This document shows, in pieces, positions 7,831 to 18,000 of a DNA stretch of 64,000 bases (positions are counted from its first letter, which is position 1; every line of letters begins with the position of its first letter). Both the position numbers and the translations under genes were made by a program. The stretch lies in assembly GCF_019355935.1 (NCBI RefSeq), contig NZ_CP079925.1:2356001-2420000 (forward strand), read 5' to 3'. The notes under the pieces were generated by a model. The model was not told where the DNA came from. It made no database searches and worked only from the letters and a program-made list of their open reading frames with translations. Source of the DNA: Comamonas sp. Y33R10-2 (GTDB lineage Bacteria; Pseudomonadota; Gammaproteobacteria; Burkholderiales; Burkholderiaceae_C).

Positions 7831-7906
7831 TGGAGCGGGAAAACGGGTTCGAACCGTCGACCTATACCTTGGCAAGGTATCGCTCTACCAACTGAGCTAT
7901 TCCCGC
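7831..7906 (-). tRNA. tRNA-Gly (GCC), copy 1
   Basis: A 76-nt cloverleaf with encoded CCA, acceptor GCGGGAA and anticodon GCC. It is one of four identical tandem copies. Confidence 0.95.
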
Positions 7907-7964
7907 AATTCAAAAAACTTTCGCTTTTTGATGCGAATCTGTATTGCTACAGATTCTAAAAATC

Positions 7965-8040
7965 TGGAGCGGGAAAACGGGTTCGAACCGTCGACCTATA
8001 CCTTGGCAAGGTATCGCTCTACCAACTGAGCTATTCCCGC
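7965..8040 (-). tRNA. tRNA-Gly (GCC), copy 2
   Basis: Identical to copy 1; separated from it by a 58-bp spacer that is itself repeated. Confidence 0.95.
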
Positions 8041-8098
8041 AATTCAAAAAACTTTCACCTTTTGATGCGAATCTGTATTGCTACAGATTCTAAAAATC

Positions 8099-8174
8099 TG
8101 GAGCGGGAAAACGGGTTCGAACCGTCGACCTATACCTTGGCAAGGTATCGCTCTACCAACTGAGCTATTCCCGC
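8099..8174 (-). tRNA. tRNA-Gly (GCC), copy 3
   Basis: Identical to the neighbouring copies; spacer of 58 bp. Confidence 0.95.
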
Positions 8175-8231
8175 ATTCAAAAAGGCTTTCACCTTTTGAT
8201 GCGAATCTGCATTGCTACAGATTCAAAAATC

Positions 8232-8307
8232 TGGAGCGGGAAAACGGGTTCGAACCGTCGACCTATACCTTGGCAAGGTATCGCTCTACCAACTGAGCTA
8301 TTCCCGC
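8232..8307 (-). tRNA. tRNA-Gly (GCC), copy 4
   Basis: Identical to the other copies and first in the transcript. The spacer to copy 3 is 57 bp. Confidence 0.95.
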
Positions 8308-8328
8308 AAATCTACCGAAGCCCAACAT

Positions 8329-8387
8329 TCTACAACGTTGTTTGCTGCGATGGATGAATTGTAGCGCAGTTCTGAGGACCCTCAGAA
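8329..8387 (-). promoter_or_regulatory. Probable promoter region of the tRNA-Gly/Cys cluster
   Basis: On the minus strand, -10-like TACAAT (8358-8363) and TAGAAT (8329-8334) precede the first tRNA-Gly. An inverted repeat TTCTGAGG/CCTCAGAA lies at 8370-8387. No strong -35 is visible. Confidence 0.35.
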
Positions 8388-8416
8388 AAAACGCCACAAT
8401 TTTCACAAAAACAAGC

Positions 8417-10834
8417 TTAGTGCTTGATGGCTGCCTCTGTAGGCTTGGCATCCGCAGCAGGAACTGCGGGCACTGCTTCCTCAAGCAAAGGCTCGGGCAA
8501 GCGCTCCAAAGCCACCTTGAGAACTTGATCAATCCATTTCACGGGAATGATCTCCAAACCGCTCTTCACGTTATCTGGAATGTCCTGCAAGTCTTTGGCA
8601 TTCTCTTCAGGAATCAGAACCGTCTTGATACCACCGCGCAGAGCCGCCAGCAGCTTTTCCTTGAGGCCACCAATAGCCGTGACTTCACCACGCAGAGTAA
8701 TTTCACCGGTCATGGCTACATCAGCGCGAACAGGAATGCCTGTGAGCGCAGAGACAAAAGCCGTAGTCATGGCTGCACCTGCGCTTGGGCCATCCTTGGG
8801 CGTTGCGCCATCAGGCACGTGTACGTGGATGTCCTTTTTCTCAAAGGCTTCATCCTTGATACCCAGCAAACGGGCGCGGCTGCGAACCACGGTGCGGGCC
8901 GCTTCCACGGATTCCTTCATCACATCGCCCAGCGAGCCGGTACGTGTAATGACACCCTTGCCAGGCATAGTTACCGCTTCAATGGTCAGCAAATCGCCGC
9001 CCACTTCAGTCCACGCCAGACCTACCACTTGGCCAACTTGGTTGTTGAGCTCAGCACGGCCATAGCTGTACTTGCGCACACCCAAATAGTCGGGCAGGTT
9101 GTCAGCCGTCACAACGACCTTGGGTTCGAGCTTTTTGAGCTGCAAACCTTTGACCACCTTGCGGCAAATTTTGGACAGTTCACGCTCTAACGAACGCACG
9201 CCTGCTTCACGGGTGTAGTAGCGCACGATGTCGCGAACGGCGGACTCAGTGACCTCTAGCTCATCATCCTTGACACCGTTGTTGGTGATCTGCTTGGGCA
9301 GCAGATAGCGCATGGCGATGTTTGTCTTTTCGTCTTCGGTGTAGCCCGACAGACGAATGACCTCCATACGATCGAGCAGCGCCGAAGGGATGTTCATGGA
9401 GTTGGAAGTCGCCACAAACATCACGTCTGACAAATCGAAGTCGACTTCCACATAGTGGTCGCCAAACTTGTTGTTCTGCTCGGGATCCAGCACTTCCAGC
9501 AAAGCGCTCGATGGATCGCCACGGAAGTCCATGCCTAGCTTGTCGATCTCGTCAAGCAAGAACAAAGGATTGCGCGTACCCACTTTTTCGAGGCTCTGCA
9601 GCACCTTGCCCGGCATAGCACCGATATAGGTGCGGCGGTGGCCACGAATTTCGGCTTCGTCACGCATGCCGCCCAGCGCCATACGAACGTACTTGCGACC
9701 CGTGGCCTTGGCAATGGACTGGCCCAGCGAGGTCTTACCCACACCAGGAGGACCTACCAAGCACAGGATGGGCGCCTTGACCTTGTCCACGCGCTGCTGC
9801 ACTGCAAGATATTCAAGAATGCGGTCTTTAACCTTATCAAGGCCAAAGTGATCTTCGTTGAGCACTTCTTCGGCATTGGCCAGGTCATGCTTGATCTTGG
9901 TCTTTTTGGACCAAGGTAGACCCGTCAGCACTTCAATGTAGTTACGCACCACTGACGCTTCTGCCGACATGGGCGACATCAGCTTGAGCTTTTTGATCTC
10001 CGCTTCAGCCTTTTTGCGCGCCTCAGCAGGCATCTTGGCGAGCTTGATCTTTTTCTCAATCTCTTCGATGTCAGCGCCGTCTTCGCCCTCGCCCAACTCC
10101 TTTTGAATAGCCTTGACTTGCTCATTCAGATAGAAGTCGCGCTGGTTCTTTTCCATCTGGCGCTTGACGCGGCCACGGATACGCTTATCAACGTTGAGGA
10201 TGTCTACCTCACGCTCGAGCTGCTCGAACAGGTTTTCCAGGCGCTCCTTGATATCCACCAAATCCAGCACGGCCTGCTTGCTCTCAAGCTTCAGAGGCAA
10301 GTGCGCAGCAATGGTGTCCACCAAACGACCGGCATCGTCAATGCTGGCGATGGAGGTCAGGATTTCCTGAGGAATTTTTTTGTTGAGTTTGACGTACTGA
10401 TCAAACTGCTGAGTCACTGCACGGCGCAGCGCTTCGATTTCGCTTTGCGGATGTGCTTCTTCGCCAGCTGGCTCAACAGGCGTGACAGAGGCCGTGAAAT
10501 GCGTTTCTTCGTCATTGATCAGCTTGACCATGGCACGCTGCTGACCTTCGACCAGCACTTTTACCGTGCCATCGGGCAGCTTGAGCATCTGCAAGATGGT
10601 GGACACGCAGCCCACAGCAAACATGTCTTCAGCAACGGGCTCATCTTTGGAGGCCGTTTTTTGCGCCACCAGCATAATGCGGCGGTCGCCTTCCATGGCC
10701 AGCTCCAGAGCCTTAATGCTCTTGGCACGCCCCACGAACAGGGGGATCACCATATGAGGGAACACAACCACATCGCGCAAAGGCAGCAGTGGCAGGTTCA
10801 GCTCAGTAGAAGGCAAAGGTTTTTTTGCAGACAT
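8417..10834 (-). CDS. lon: ATP-dependent protease Lon
   Basis: An 805-residue LonA serine protease, a cytoplasmic hexamer that degrades misfolded and regulatory proteins. In order it has the N-terminal substrate-binding domain (LPLLPLRDVVVFPHMVIPLFVGR), a coiled-coil region, an AAA+ module with Walker A GPPGVGKTS and Walker B LFLLDEID, and the C-terminal protease domain. The Ser-Lys dyad is visible in DGPSAGAAM and GGLKEK. Length is normal apart from a short Ala/Pro-rich tail. The start is ATG 10834 with GAGGAT upstream; the GTG at 10873 lacks a site. It is last in the tig-clpP-clpX-lon group, 156 bp after clpX. Confidence 0.98.
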   Translation of the reverse strand: MSAKKPLPSTELNLPLLPLRDVVVFPHMVIPLFVGRAKSIKALELAMEGDRRIMLVAQKTASKDEPVAEDMFAVGCVSTILQMLKLPDGTVKVLVEGQQRAMVKLINDEETHFTASVTPVEPAGEEAHPQSEIEALRRAVTQQFDQYVKLNKKIPQEILTSIASIDDAGRLVDTIAAHLPLKLESKQAVLDLVDIKERLENLFEQLEREVDILNVDKRIRGRVKRQMEKNQRDFYLNEQVKAIQKELGEGEDGADIEEIEKKIKLAKMPAEARKKAEAEIKKLKLMSPMSAEASVVRNYIEVLTGLPWSKKTKIKHDLANAEEVLNEDHFGLDKVKDRILEYLAVQQRVDKVKAPILCLVGPPGVGKTSLGQSIAKATGRKYVRMALGGMRDEAEIRGHRRTYIGAMPGKVLQSLEKVGTRNPLFLLDEIDKLGMDFRGDPSSALLEVLDPEQNNKFGDHYVEVDFDLSDVMFVATSNSMNIPSALLDRMEVIRLSGYTEDEKTNIAMRYLLPKQITNNGVKDDELEVTESAVRDIVRYYTREAGVRSLERELSKICRKVVKGLQLKKLEPKVVVTADNLPDYLGVRKYSYGRAELNNQVGQVVGLAWTEVGGDLLTIEAVTMPGKGVITRTGSLGDVMKESVEAARTVVRSRARLLGIKDEAFEKKDIHVHVPDGATPKDGPSAGAAMTTAFVSALTGIPVRADVAMTGEITLRGEVTAIGGLKEKLLAALRGGIKTVLIPEENAKDLQDIPDNVKSGLEIIPVKWIDQVLKVALERLPEPLLEEAVPAVPAADAKPTEAAIKH

Positions 10835-10990
10835 AGATATCCTCGGTTTCTCAGCGAAAGATGGTTCGCCCACCGGTGTATTTCAACCCCTAGCGGCAAA
10901 TTGTTTTTGCTTCGCTAAGGGCATTACCTTTCAGCCTGCGGCAGCAAAGCGGCGACTTTTCATCGCGCGCTTTACCTGCCAGCTATAGTA

Positions 10991-12253
10991 TTAAGCCTTT
11001 TTGGCGGCTTCGCGGTAAACCAGCAATGGCTCTTTACCGTCTTCAATCGTGGCCTCTTCCACCACGACTTTTTCCACGTTCTCTGCGGTTGGCAGCTCGA
11101 ACATGGTGCTGATCAGCGATTGCTCAACAATGGAGCGCAGGCCACGAGCACCCGTCTTGCGTGCCAGCGCCTTGCGGGCAATGGCTTTGAGGGCTGCAGG
11201 GCGGATTTCCAGCTCCACGCCTTCCATCGCCAGCAACTTGCTGTATTGCTTGACCAGAGCGTTCTTGGGCTCAGTCAAGATTTGCACCAGAGCTTCTTCG
11301 CTCAACTCAGCCAAGGCCGTCACCACAGGCATACGGCCAACCAGCTCGGGGATGATGCCGAACTTGATCAGATCTTCAGGCTCGATCTCCATGAAGATGT
11401 CCGAGACAGAACGCTGCTTCTTGCTTTTGACGACAGCGCCAAAGCCAATGCCCGAAGCTTCGGTACGGTTCTCGATGACTTTTTCCAGACCGGCAAACGC
11501 GCCGCTGCAAATAAACAGGATGTTGGTAGTATCGATCTGCAAAAAGTCCTGATTGGGATGCTTGCGACCACCTTGCGGGGGGATGCTGGCCATCGTGCCT
11601 TCAATCAGCTTGAGCAAAGCCTGCTGCACGCCCTCACCCGAGACATCACGCGTGATGCTGGGGTTTTCAGATTTGCGCGAAATCTTGTCAATTTCGTCAA
11701 TATAGATAATGCCGCGCTGGGCGCGCTCAACATCATATTCGCAAGTTTGCAGCAGCTTTTGGATGATGTTTTCGACGTCTTCACCCACATAACCGGCTTC
11801 GGTCAGCGTGGTGGCATCGGCCATCACAAAAGGCACATTGAGCTGACGCGCCAGCGTTTGAGCCAGCAGCGTCTTACCCGAACCTGTGGGGCCAATCAGC
11901 AAAATATTGCTCTTGGTCAGCTCCACATCATCCTTGCCCGCTTTGTCTTTGTGATTAAGGCGCTTGTAGTGGTTGTACACCGCTACGGCCAGCGTACGCT
12001 TGGCCTGCTCTTGTCCGATCACATAGTTATCAAGATTTTTCTTGATATCTGCAGGCGTAGGCAGATCGCCACGACCTTCCTTGGCATCAACAGCAGGCTG
12101 TTCGTCGCGAATGATCTCATTGCACAAGTCGATGCACTCATCGCAGATGAACACAGACGGGCCAGCGATCAACTTTTTGACCTCGTGCTGACTTTTGCCG
12201 CAGAAGGTGCAAAACAAATTCTTTTCGGTGGAAGAGCCTTTTTTATCGGCCAT
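10991..12253 (-). CDS. clpX: ClpX, ATP-binding unfoldase of the ClpXP protease
   Basis: A 420-residue AAA+ unfoldase. The N-terminal zinc-binding domain has CTFCGKSQ and CDECIDLC (four Cys, residues 15-45). Walker A is GPTGSGKT, Walker [11 protein letters not shown], and the ClpP-docking IGF loop appears as ASGIGFGA. It recognises tagged substrates, such as ssrA-tagged proteins, and feeds them to ClpP. It lies 179 bp after clpP; this gap contains a hairpin (CTGACAGC/GCTGTCAG, 12348-12373) and a dispersed-repeat-like segment. Confidence 0.98.
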   Translation of the reverse strand: MADKKGSSTEKNLFCTFCGKSQHEVKKLIAGPSVFICDECIDLCNEIIRDEQPAVDAKEGRGDLPTPADIKKNLDNYVIGQEQAKRTLAVAVYNHYKRLNHKDKAGKDDVELTKSNILLIGPTGSGKTLLAQTLARQLNVPFVMADATTLTEAGYVGEDVENIIQKLLQTCEYDVERAQRGIIYIDEIDKISRKSENPSITRDVSGEGVQQALLKLIEGTMASIPPQGGRKHPNQDFLQIDTTNILFICSGAFAGLEKVIENRTEASGIGFGAVVKSKKQRSVSDIFMEIEPEDLIKFGIIPELVGRMPVVTALAELSEEALVQILTEPKNALVKQYSKLLAMEGVELEIRPAALKAIARKALARKTGARGLRSIVEQSLISTMFELPTAENVEKVVVEEATIEDGKEPLLVYREAAKKA

Positions 12254-12384
12254 GGGGGCTATGCCTCGTTACGAAAAAACGAAAAATTAATGATAACCAA
12301 AGACAAGGCGGCGCATGCCTTCAGGGACAAACGCCGCCGAGCAAGCTCTGACAGCTTTTCAAGCTGCTGTCAGAATTTTGATTA

Positions 12385-12436
12385 AAAATGCCTTGTAGTC
12401 CAATCGATGACTAGACTTGTTGCTAGCATTTTTTAA
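12385..12436. repeat. Degenerate copy of a short dispersed intergenic repeat
   Basis: An A/T-bounded, partly palindromic segment (AAAAATGCCTTGTAGTC ... GTTGCTAGCATTTTTT) resembling the intergenic elements at 20636, 36388 and 37552. The similarity was judged by eye only. Confidence 0.35.
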
Positions 12437-13041
12437 GAACGCTTGCTGATCACTTGATCAACCAGACCGTATTCCTTGGCCTCATCAGCTGCAAGGTAAT
12501 AGTCGCGTTCTGTGTCACGCTGGATGCGCTCCAGCGGTTGACCTGTCTGCTCCGCCAAAATCTTGTTCAAGCGCTCGCGAGTCTTGAGGATTTCGCGGGC
12601 ATGAATTTCAATTTCAGTGGCCTGACCCCGTGTACCGCCCAGAGGCTGGTGAATCATGACCTGAGCATTGGGCAGCGCAAAACGCTTGCCCTTGGCACCT
12701 GCGGACAACAGGAACGCGCCCATGCTCGCGGCCATGCCTGTACACAGCGTGGAGACATCCGGTTTGATGAAATTCATGGTGTCAAAAATCGCCATGCCTG
12801 CCGAGACGCTACCGCCTGGGGAGTTGATGTAGAAGGAAATATCCTTGTCAGGATTTTCGCTCTCAAGGAACAGCAACTGCGCAACGATCAAATTTGCACT
12901 CTGATCATTGACCTCACCGACCAGAAAAATCACGCGCTCTTTGAGCAGACGCGAGTAGATGTCGTAAGAGCGCTCACCGCGACCCGACTGTTCTACGACC
13001 ATGGGAACCATGCCCAAACCCAGTGTATCCAATGCGCTCAT
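12433..13041 (-). CDS. clpP: ClpP protease proteolytic subunit
   Basis: A 202-residue serine peptidase that forms the tetradecameric barrel of ClpXP. The catalytic Ser is in [12 protein letters not shown] (near residue 105), the His in [12 protein letters not shown] (near 130), and the Asp in the ERDYYL region. The N-terminal segment [20 protein letters not shown] is canonical. Length is normal. It is between tig and clpX in the conserved order. Confidence 0.98.
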   Translation of the reverse strand: MSALDTLGLGMVPMVVEQSGRGERSYDIYSRLLKERVIFLVGEVNDQSANLIVAQLLFLESENPDKDISFYINSPGGSVSAGMAIFDTMNFIKPDVSTLCTGMAASMGAFLLSAGAKGKRFALPNAQVMIHQPLGGTRGQATEIEIHAREILKTRERLNKILAEQTGQPLERIQRDTERDYYLAADEAKEYGLVDQVISKRS

Positions 13042-13091
13042 GTTTTCTCCAGTGCTATGCGCCTACTGTAGCCGCATTCTGAAATGAAAAT

Positions 13092-13119
13092 GGGGCTTGC
13101 GCGTAAAAGCACAAGCCCC
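13092..13119 (-). terminator. Terminator or attenuator between tig and clpP
   Basis: The stem GGGGCTTG/CAAGCCCC is followed on the minus strand by ATTTTCATTT. It may reduce readthrough from tig into clpP. Confidence 0.65.
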
Positions 13120-13176
13120 GCTTTTCAACTTATCGGCACCCGCCTAGGGCAAGTACCAACAATAGGTCAACAGCGA

Positions 13177-14487
13177 TTAAGCCTGACCCATCAGTTCGTC
13201 GAAGGACACAGCCTTGTCAGTGATCTTGGCCTTGGCCAGCACGAACTCGGTCACGTTGTTTTCGATCACAACGGCTTCCACTTCGGCCAGACGGTTGCGG
13301 TCGCCGAAGTACCAGCGCACCACGTCTTCAGGCTTTTCGTAGCTAGAAGCCAGCTCTTCCACGTGAGCCTTGATTTGCTCAGTGGTCGCTTGCAGTTCGT
13401 TGGTCTTGACCAGCTCAGCCACCACCAGGCCCAAACGCACGCGGCGCTCGGCTTGGGGCAAGAAGATGTCTTCAGGGATTTCAGCCTTAGCTGCATCCTT
13501 GATACCGCGCTGCTGCAGCTCGGCGCGAGCGCCTTCCAGCAGACGGCCCACTTCAGCTTGCACGGAAGCCTTAGGCAGATCCAGTTCAGCCACGGACACC
13601 AGAGCGTCCATCACGGCTTGCTTGTTACGGCCTTGAACGCGGAACTTCACTTCGCGCTCCAGGTTCTTCTTGATGTCTTCGCGCAGAGCGTCGACCGAGC
13701 CACCGTCCACACCCAGAGTCTTCACAAACTCGGCGTTCACTTCTGGCAGGTTAGCGGCTTCCACCTTCTTGACTGTCACCAGGAAGTCGGCAGTCTTGCC
13801 GGCCACGTCTTCACCGTGGTAGTCAGCGGGGAAAGCTAGGGGGAAAGTCTTGGACTCGCCAGCCTTCATGCCGCGGGTTGCGTCTTCGAATTCCTTGAGC
13901 ATTTGGCCTTCGCCAACCAGGAATTGGAAAGCTTCAGCCTTGCCGCCGGAGAAAGTCTCGCCGTCGATCTTGCCTTCGAAGTCCACAGTCACGCGGTCGC
14001 CGTCCACAGCGGCTTCAGTCGCAGCGCGGTCCACGAAAGTGCGGCGCTGCTTGCGCAGAATGTCTACGGTCTTGTCGATAGCAGCGTCGTCCACTGTTGT
14101 GGACAGCTTTTCCACTTCAGCAGCAGTCAGATCACCGATCTTGACTTCAGGCATCACTTCGAAGACGGCTTCGAATTGAGCTTGGCCTTCAGCAGCGCCT
14201 TCTTTTTCAGAAATCGAAGGCTGGCCAGCAACGCGCAGACCGGCTTCGTTCACGGCGGCGGCAAAAGCCTCGCTCACCTTGTCGTTCAGCACTTCGTACT
14301 GAACAGCGTAGCCGTGGCGCTGGGCCACAACGCTCATGGGCACCTTACCAGGACGGAAACCGTCCATCTTCACAGTGCGCGCAACGTTCTTCAGACGTGC
14401 ATCCACTTCAGACTGGATAGAAGACAGGGGCACGCTCAGCGTGATCTTGCGCTCGAGCTTTTCAAGAGTTTCAACGTTAACGGCCAT
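13177..14487 (-). CDS. tig: Trigger factor (ribosome-associated chaperone and peptidyl-prolyl isomerase)
   Basis: A 436-residue trigger factor. The ribosome-docking signature GFRPGKVP is at about residues 43-50. The FKBP-like PPIase domain follows (TVDFEGKIDGETFSGGKAE...), then the helical C-terminal chaperone arms. It binds nascent chains at the ribosome exit tunnel. The ATG at 14487 follows TAGGAA. An open frame continues 54 codons upstream but does not match the family and overlaps the promoter region. The stretch 14488-14770 holds no other gene. Confidence 0.98.
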   Translation of the reverse strand: MAVNVETLEKLERKITLSVPLSSIQSEVDARLKNVARTVKMDGFRPGKVPMSVVAQRHGYAVQYEVLNDKVSEAFAAAVNEAGLRVAGQPSISEKEGAAEGQAQFEAVFEVMPEVKIGDLTAAEVEKLSTTVDDAAIDKTVDILRKQRRTFVDRAATEAAVDGDRVTVDFEGKIDGETFSGGKAEAFQFLVGEGQMLKEFEDATRGMKAGESKTFPLAFPADYHGEDVAGKTADFLVTVKKVEAANLPEVNAEFVKTLGVDGGSVDALREDIKKNLEREVKFRVQGRNKQAVMDALVSVAELDLPKASVQAEVGRLLEGARAELQQRGIKDAAKAEIPEDIFLPQAERRVRLGLVVAELVKTNELQATTEQIKAHVEELASSYEKPEDVVRWYFGDRNRLAEVEAVVIENNVTEFVLAKAKITDKAVSFDELMGQA

Positions 14488-14765
14488 GATTTTTCCTAAG
14501 AGGGATGAGGACCGTGCAGATTGCCAAGCAACCCGCACCGTATTGCGCAAAGTCACAGTGCGCGCACATCTTTCGTCATGCGGCACCACAAATTTTCCGA
14601 AGCCTGTCCCGGTAATGAGCCCAGCGTCTGGCGCGGGGCATTTGTACAAATCAGGAACAGGCGAAGCCGACCATTATAGCGAGCCGCTGCGTGGGCTCGA
14701 CCATCGGGCCTAAGGGGTTTGCCTGAAAAAGCGGGGCAAGCGACATGAAGCGCAGCGCAGCAAAG

Positions 14766-14796
14766 AAAAAGCCCGCACCTTGTTTGAGGTGCGGGC
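14766..14796 (-). terminator. Terminator of tRNA-Leu
   Basis: A perfect 10-bp stem (GCCCGCACCT with its complement, 14771-14796) and, on the minus strand, a T5 tract from 14766-14770. Confidence 0.85.
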
Positions 14797-14821
14797 TCTT
14801 GGCAGCCTGGCTGCCAGTATC

Positions 14822-14908
14822 TGGTGCGCGAGGCCGGACTCGAACCGGCACGGTGTTGCCACCGTCAGGACCTAAACCTGGTGCGTCTACCAATTTCGCC
14901 ACCCGCGC
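14822..14908 (-). tRNA. tRNA-Leu (UAG)
   Basis: An 87-nt class II tRNA with a long variable arm and encoded CCA. The anticodon loop reads TTTAGGT, giving TAG; the acceptor is GCGCGGG. Confidence 0.95.
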
Positions 14909-15061
14909 GGTTGGTGATGCGTTAATTTACACACCACCGAGGTCAAGCCGCAGATTCTAGCTGCAAATTTGCGACCTGCAGCACAAATTTTGCATAGAGC
15001 AGCGAACACCACTTGATACGAGGCGGCGCAGCGACGCATCAAGATTCGTGCTCGCGCACTC

Positions 15062-18000
15062 TTAAACGGTTTCCTTTTTGATGCGGAATGCCGCTGCATA
15101 CATCGCAGGCAGCGCCAGCAGTGTCAGAACCGTCGCCACAATCAAGCCGCCCATAATGGCAACCGCCATGGGCCCCCAAAACACGCTGCGCGACAGCGGA
15201 ATCATGGCAAGCACCGCAGCAGCAGCCGTCAGCACAATGGGGCGCAGGCGGTGCACTGCCGCTTCCACGATGGCATCCCAAGCAGGCACGCCTTGGGCCC
15301 GGCCAGTCTCGATTTGGTCAATCAAGATGACAGAGTTGCGCTGAATCATGCCCATCAAGGCCACCACGCCCAACAGCGCCACAAAGCCAAACGGGCGGTC
15401 CAGCAGCAGCAAAGCCGCCGCCACTCCGGGCACACCCAGCGGGCCGGTGATGAATACCAGCAGCGAGCGGCTGACGCTGCGCAGTTGCAGCATGAGCAGT
15501 GTGAACGTCAAAAACAGTAGCACCGGGATGCCCGCAGCAATAGAGCCTGAGCCTTTGGAGCTTTCCTCTACCGCGCCCGCAACTTCAATGCGGTAAGCGG
15601 TGTCGCCTGCGGCATGCCAAGTCTCTTCCAGCTTGCGCAGCTCTGGCAGCAGTTCGCTGGTCACGGTTGCGCCTTGCAGGCCTTCGCGCACATCGCCTTG
15701 GACAGTGATGGCAAAGTTGCGCTTTTCGCGCCACATCACGCCCGGCTCCCAAGTCATGACAGGCTTGGCGATCTGGGTGAGCGGAATGGATTTGCCAGCA
15801 TTTGTCGTCACATAAACGTTGGCGATGTCCGCAATGGCGTCCCGCTCTTGCTTGGGCTGGCGCATCACGATATCGATGAGCTTGTCGCCCTCGCGGAACT
15901 GGCCCACGGTGACGCCACTGAAATTCATGCCAGTGGCCTCCGCAATCGACTGACTGGTCACGCCCAAAGCGCGGGCTTTGTCTTGATCTACCTGCAGGCT
16001 AATGACCTTGATGGACTCATTCCAGTTGTCATTCACGCCACGCATATTTTCATTGGCACGCATGCGCTGCTTGACGTCATCCGCATAAGCGCGCAGCTTG
16101 GTGGAGTCAGTGCCCAGCACCCGAAACTGCACAGGGTATGGCACAGGTGGCCCGTTGGGCAGCAGCTTAGAGCGAGCCCGCACCTCCGGAAATTCCTCGG
16201 CCATCAGCGCTGGCAGCTTTTTGCGAATTTCTTCGCGCGCCTTCAAGTTTTTGGCCACCAAGATGAACTGAGAGACGTTGTTCTGCGGAAAGACCTGATC
16301 CAGCGGCAGATAAAAGCGCGGCGCGCCGGAGCCAATCCATTCGCTCACGGACTCCACGCCTTCCAGCTCTAAAAAGCGCTTTTCCACGCGCAGCGTAACT
16401 TCCTTGTTGGCGTGCAGGGCCGTGCCTTCGGGGAACCAAAGGTCCACCAATACCTCGGGGCGGCTGGAGTCGGGGAAGAACTGCTGCTGCACCTTGCCCA
16501 TGCCCACCAAGCCCAGCACAAAGACCAGTACCGTGACGCCAATCGTCAACCAGCGGTGCAGCACGCACCAGTTCACCATGCGGCGAAAGCCGTTGTAAAA
16601 CGGGGTATTGAACAACTCATGCTCGCTGGCATTGGTGTTGATGCCGGCCTCTTCAGCCGAGATCTCGCCAGACGCAACTTCAGGCGGCAGCGTGGCCGCA
16701 TGAGGTGGTTTTTTGAGCAACAGCAAGCCCAAATAAGGCACAAAGTACACCGAAGCGACCCAACTGAGCACCAGCGCAATCACTGTGACTGCGAAGATGG
16801 CGAAGGTGTATTCACCCGTCATGGACTTGGCCATGCCGATAGGCAAAAAGCCCGCCGCCGTAATCAGCGTACCGGTCAACATGGGCTTGGCCGTAATTTC
16901 ATAGGCGAAAGTGGCGGCGCGGTACTTGTCGTAGCCCTCTTCCATCTTGCGCACCATCATCTCTACCGAAATGATGGCGTCATCCACCAGCAAGCCCAGC
17001 GCAATGATGAGCGAGCCCAGCGATATCTTGTGCAAGCCGATATTCCAGTACCACATGGCCAAGAAGGTCGCAGCCAGCACCAGCGGAATGGTGATGCCCA
17101 CAACCAAGCCGGGGCGCGGGTCGATATACCAGCGCTTCCACAGCGGGTGATGACCTTCGCGCTTGTGCAACCCCAGGCTCAAAAAGCTCACGGCCAGCAC
17201 CACCACAATCGCTTCAACCAGCACCTGCAAAAACTCGCTCACTGAATTAGCCACCGCCTTAGGCTGGTTTTGCATATTGTTCAAGAACACACCCACAGGT
17301 AGGTTCTTGGCAATTTGATCGGTGGCCTTGGTCAACGCCTTGCCCAAGGCAATGATGTCGCCACCCTTGACCATGGAGACGCCCAAAGCAATCGTAGGCT
17401 CGCCTTGAAAGCGCACCATGGTGCCCGCCGGATCGGCATAGCCGCGGTGCACCTCGGCAATATCACCCAACCTGAACTGGGCTCCGCTAGGGCCAGCAAT
17501 CGGCATAGCGCGCACTTGGTCGAGGTCGCTGAACTGCCCCTGCACGCGCAGCACAATCGTCTCGGCTGGCGTTTGCAGCGTACCGGCAGATGCCACGGCG
17601 TTTTGCTGGTTGAGCTGGTCTAGCACCAGCTTCAAATTCAGCCCCATTTGCGTGGCACGCGGCGAGAGTTCTACATAGACCTTTTCATCCTGCACACCAA
17701 ACTGCTCAACTTTGGCCACATCGTGCACTTGCAGCAATTGCTGGCGCACATCGTCGGCCAGCGTCTTCAGTTCTGCATAGCTAAAACCTTTGGCTTGCAG
17801 TGCGTAGATCACACCATAAACATCGCCAAAATCATCATTAAAAAACGGCCCTTGCACGCCCTGCGGCAAGGTGTAGCGCATATCGCCTATTTTTTTGCGC
17901 ACCGCGTACCAAAGCTGGGGCACCTCTTTAGGCGGTGAGTAATCTTTGACCTGAAAAATGACCTGCGACTCACCCGGCTTGGAGTAGCTGCTGATCTTGT

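Larger units (their letters stand above)
7831..8307 (-). repeat. Tandem array of four tRNA-Gly units, period 133-134 bp
   Basis: Both the tRNA genes and their spacers (TTTGATGCGAATCTG... with TTGCTACAGATTC) are repeated almost exactly, pointing to recent tandem duplication of one tRNA-plus-spacer unit. Confidence 0.9.

Noticed and set aside
8078..8296. Plus-strand frame encoding GKTGSNRRP-like repeats
   Set aside because: It is a translation of the tRNA-Gly genes.
7831..8307. CRISPR-like regular repeats
   Set aside because: The repeats are tRNA-Gly genes, and the spacers are the same rather than unique.
8370..8387. Inverted repeat TTCTGAGG/CCTCAGAA considered as the lon terminator
   Set aside because: No T-tract follows it on the minus strand; an operator or promoter-associated palindrome is as likely.
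11120..12385. 421-codon plus-strand frame opposite clpX
   Set aside because: Shadow frame; clpX on the other strand is unambiguous.
16412..17245. 277-codon plus-strand frame inside the RND gene
   Set aside because: His/Gln/Arg-rich shadow of a clear RND permease.
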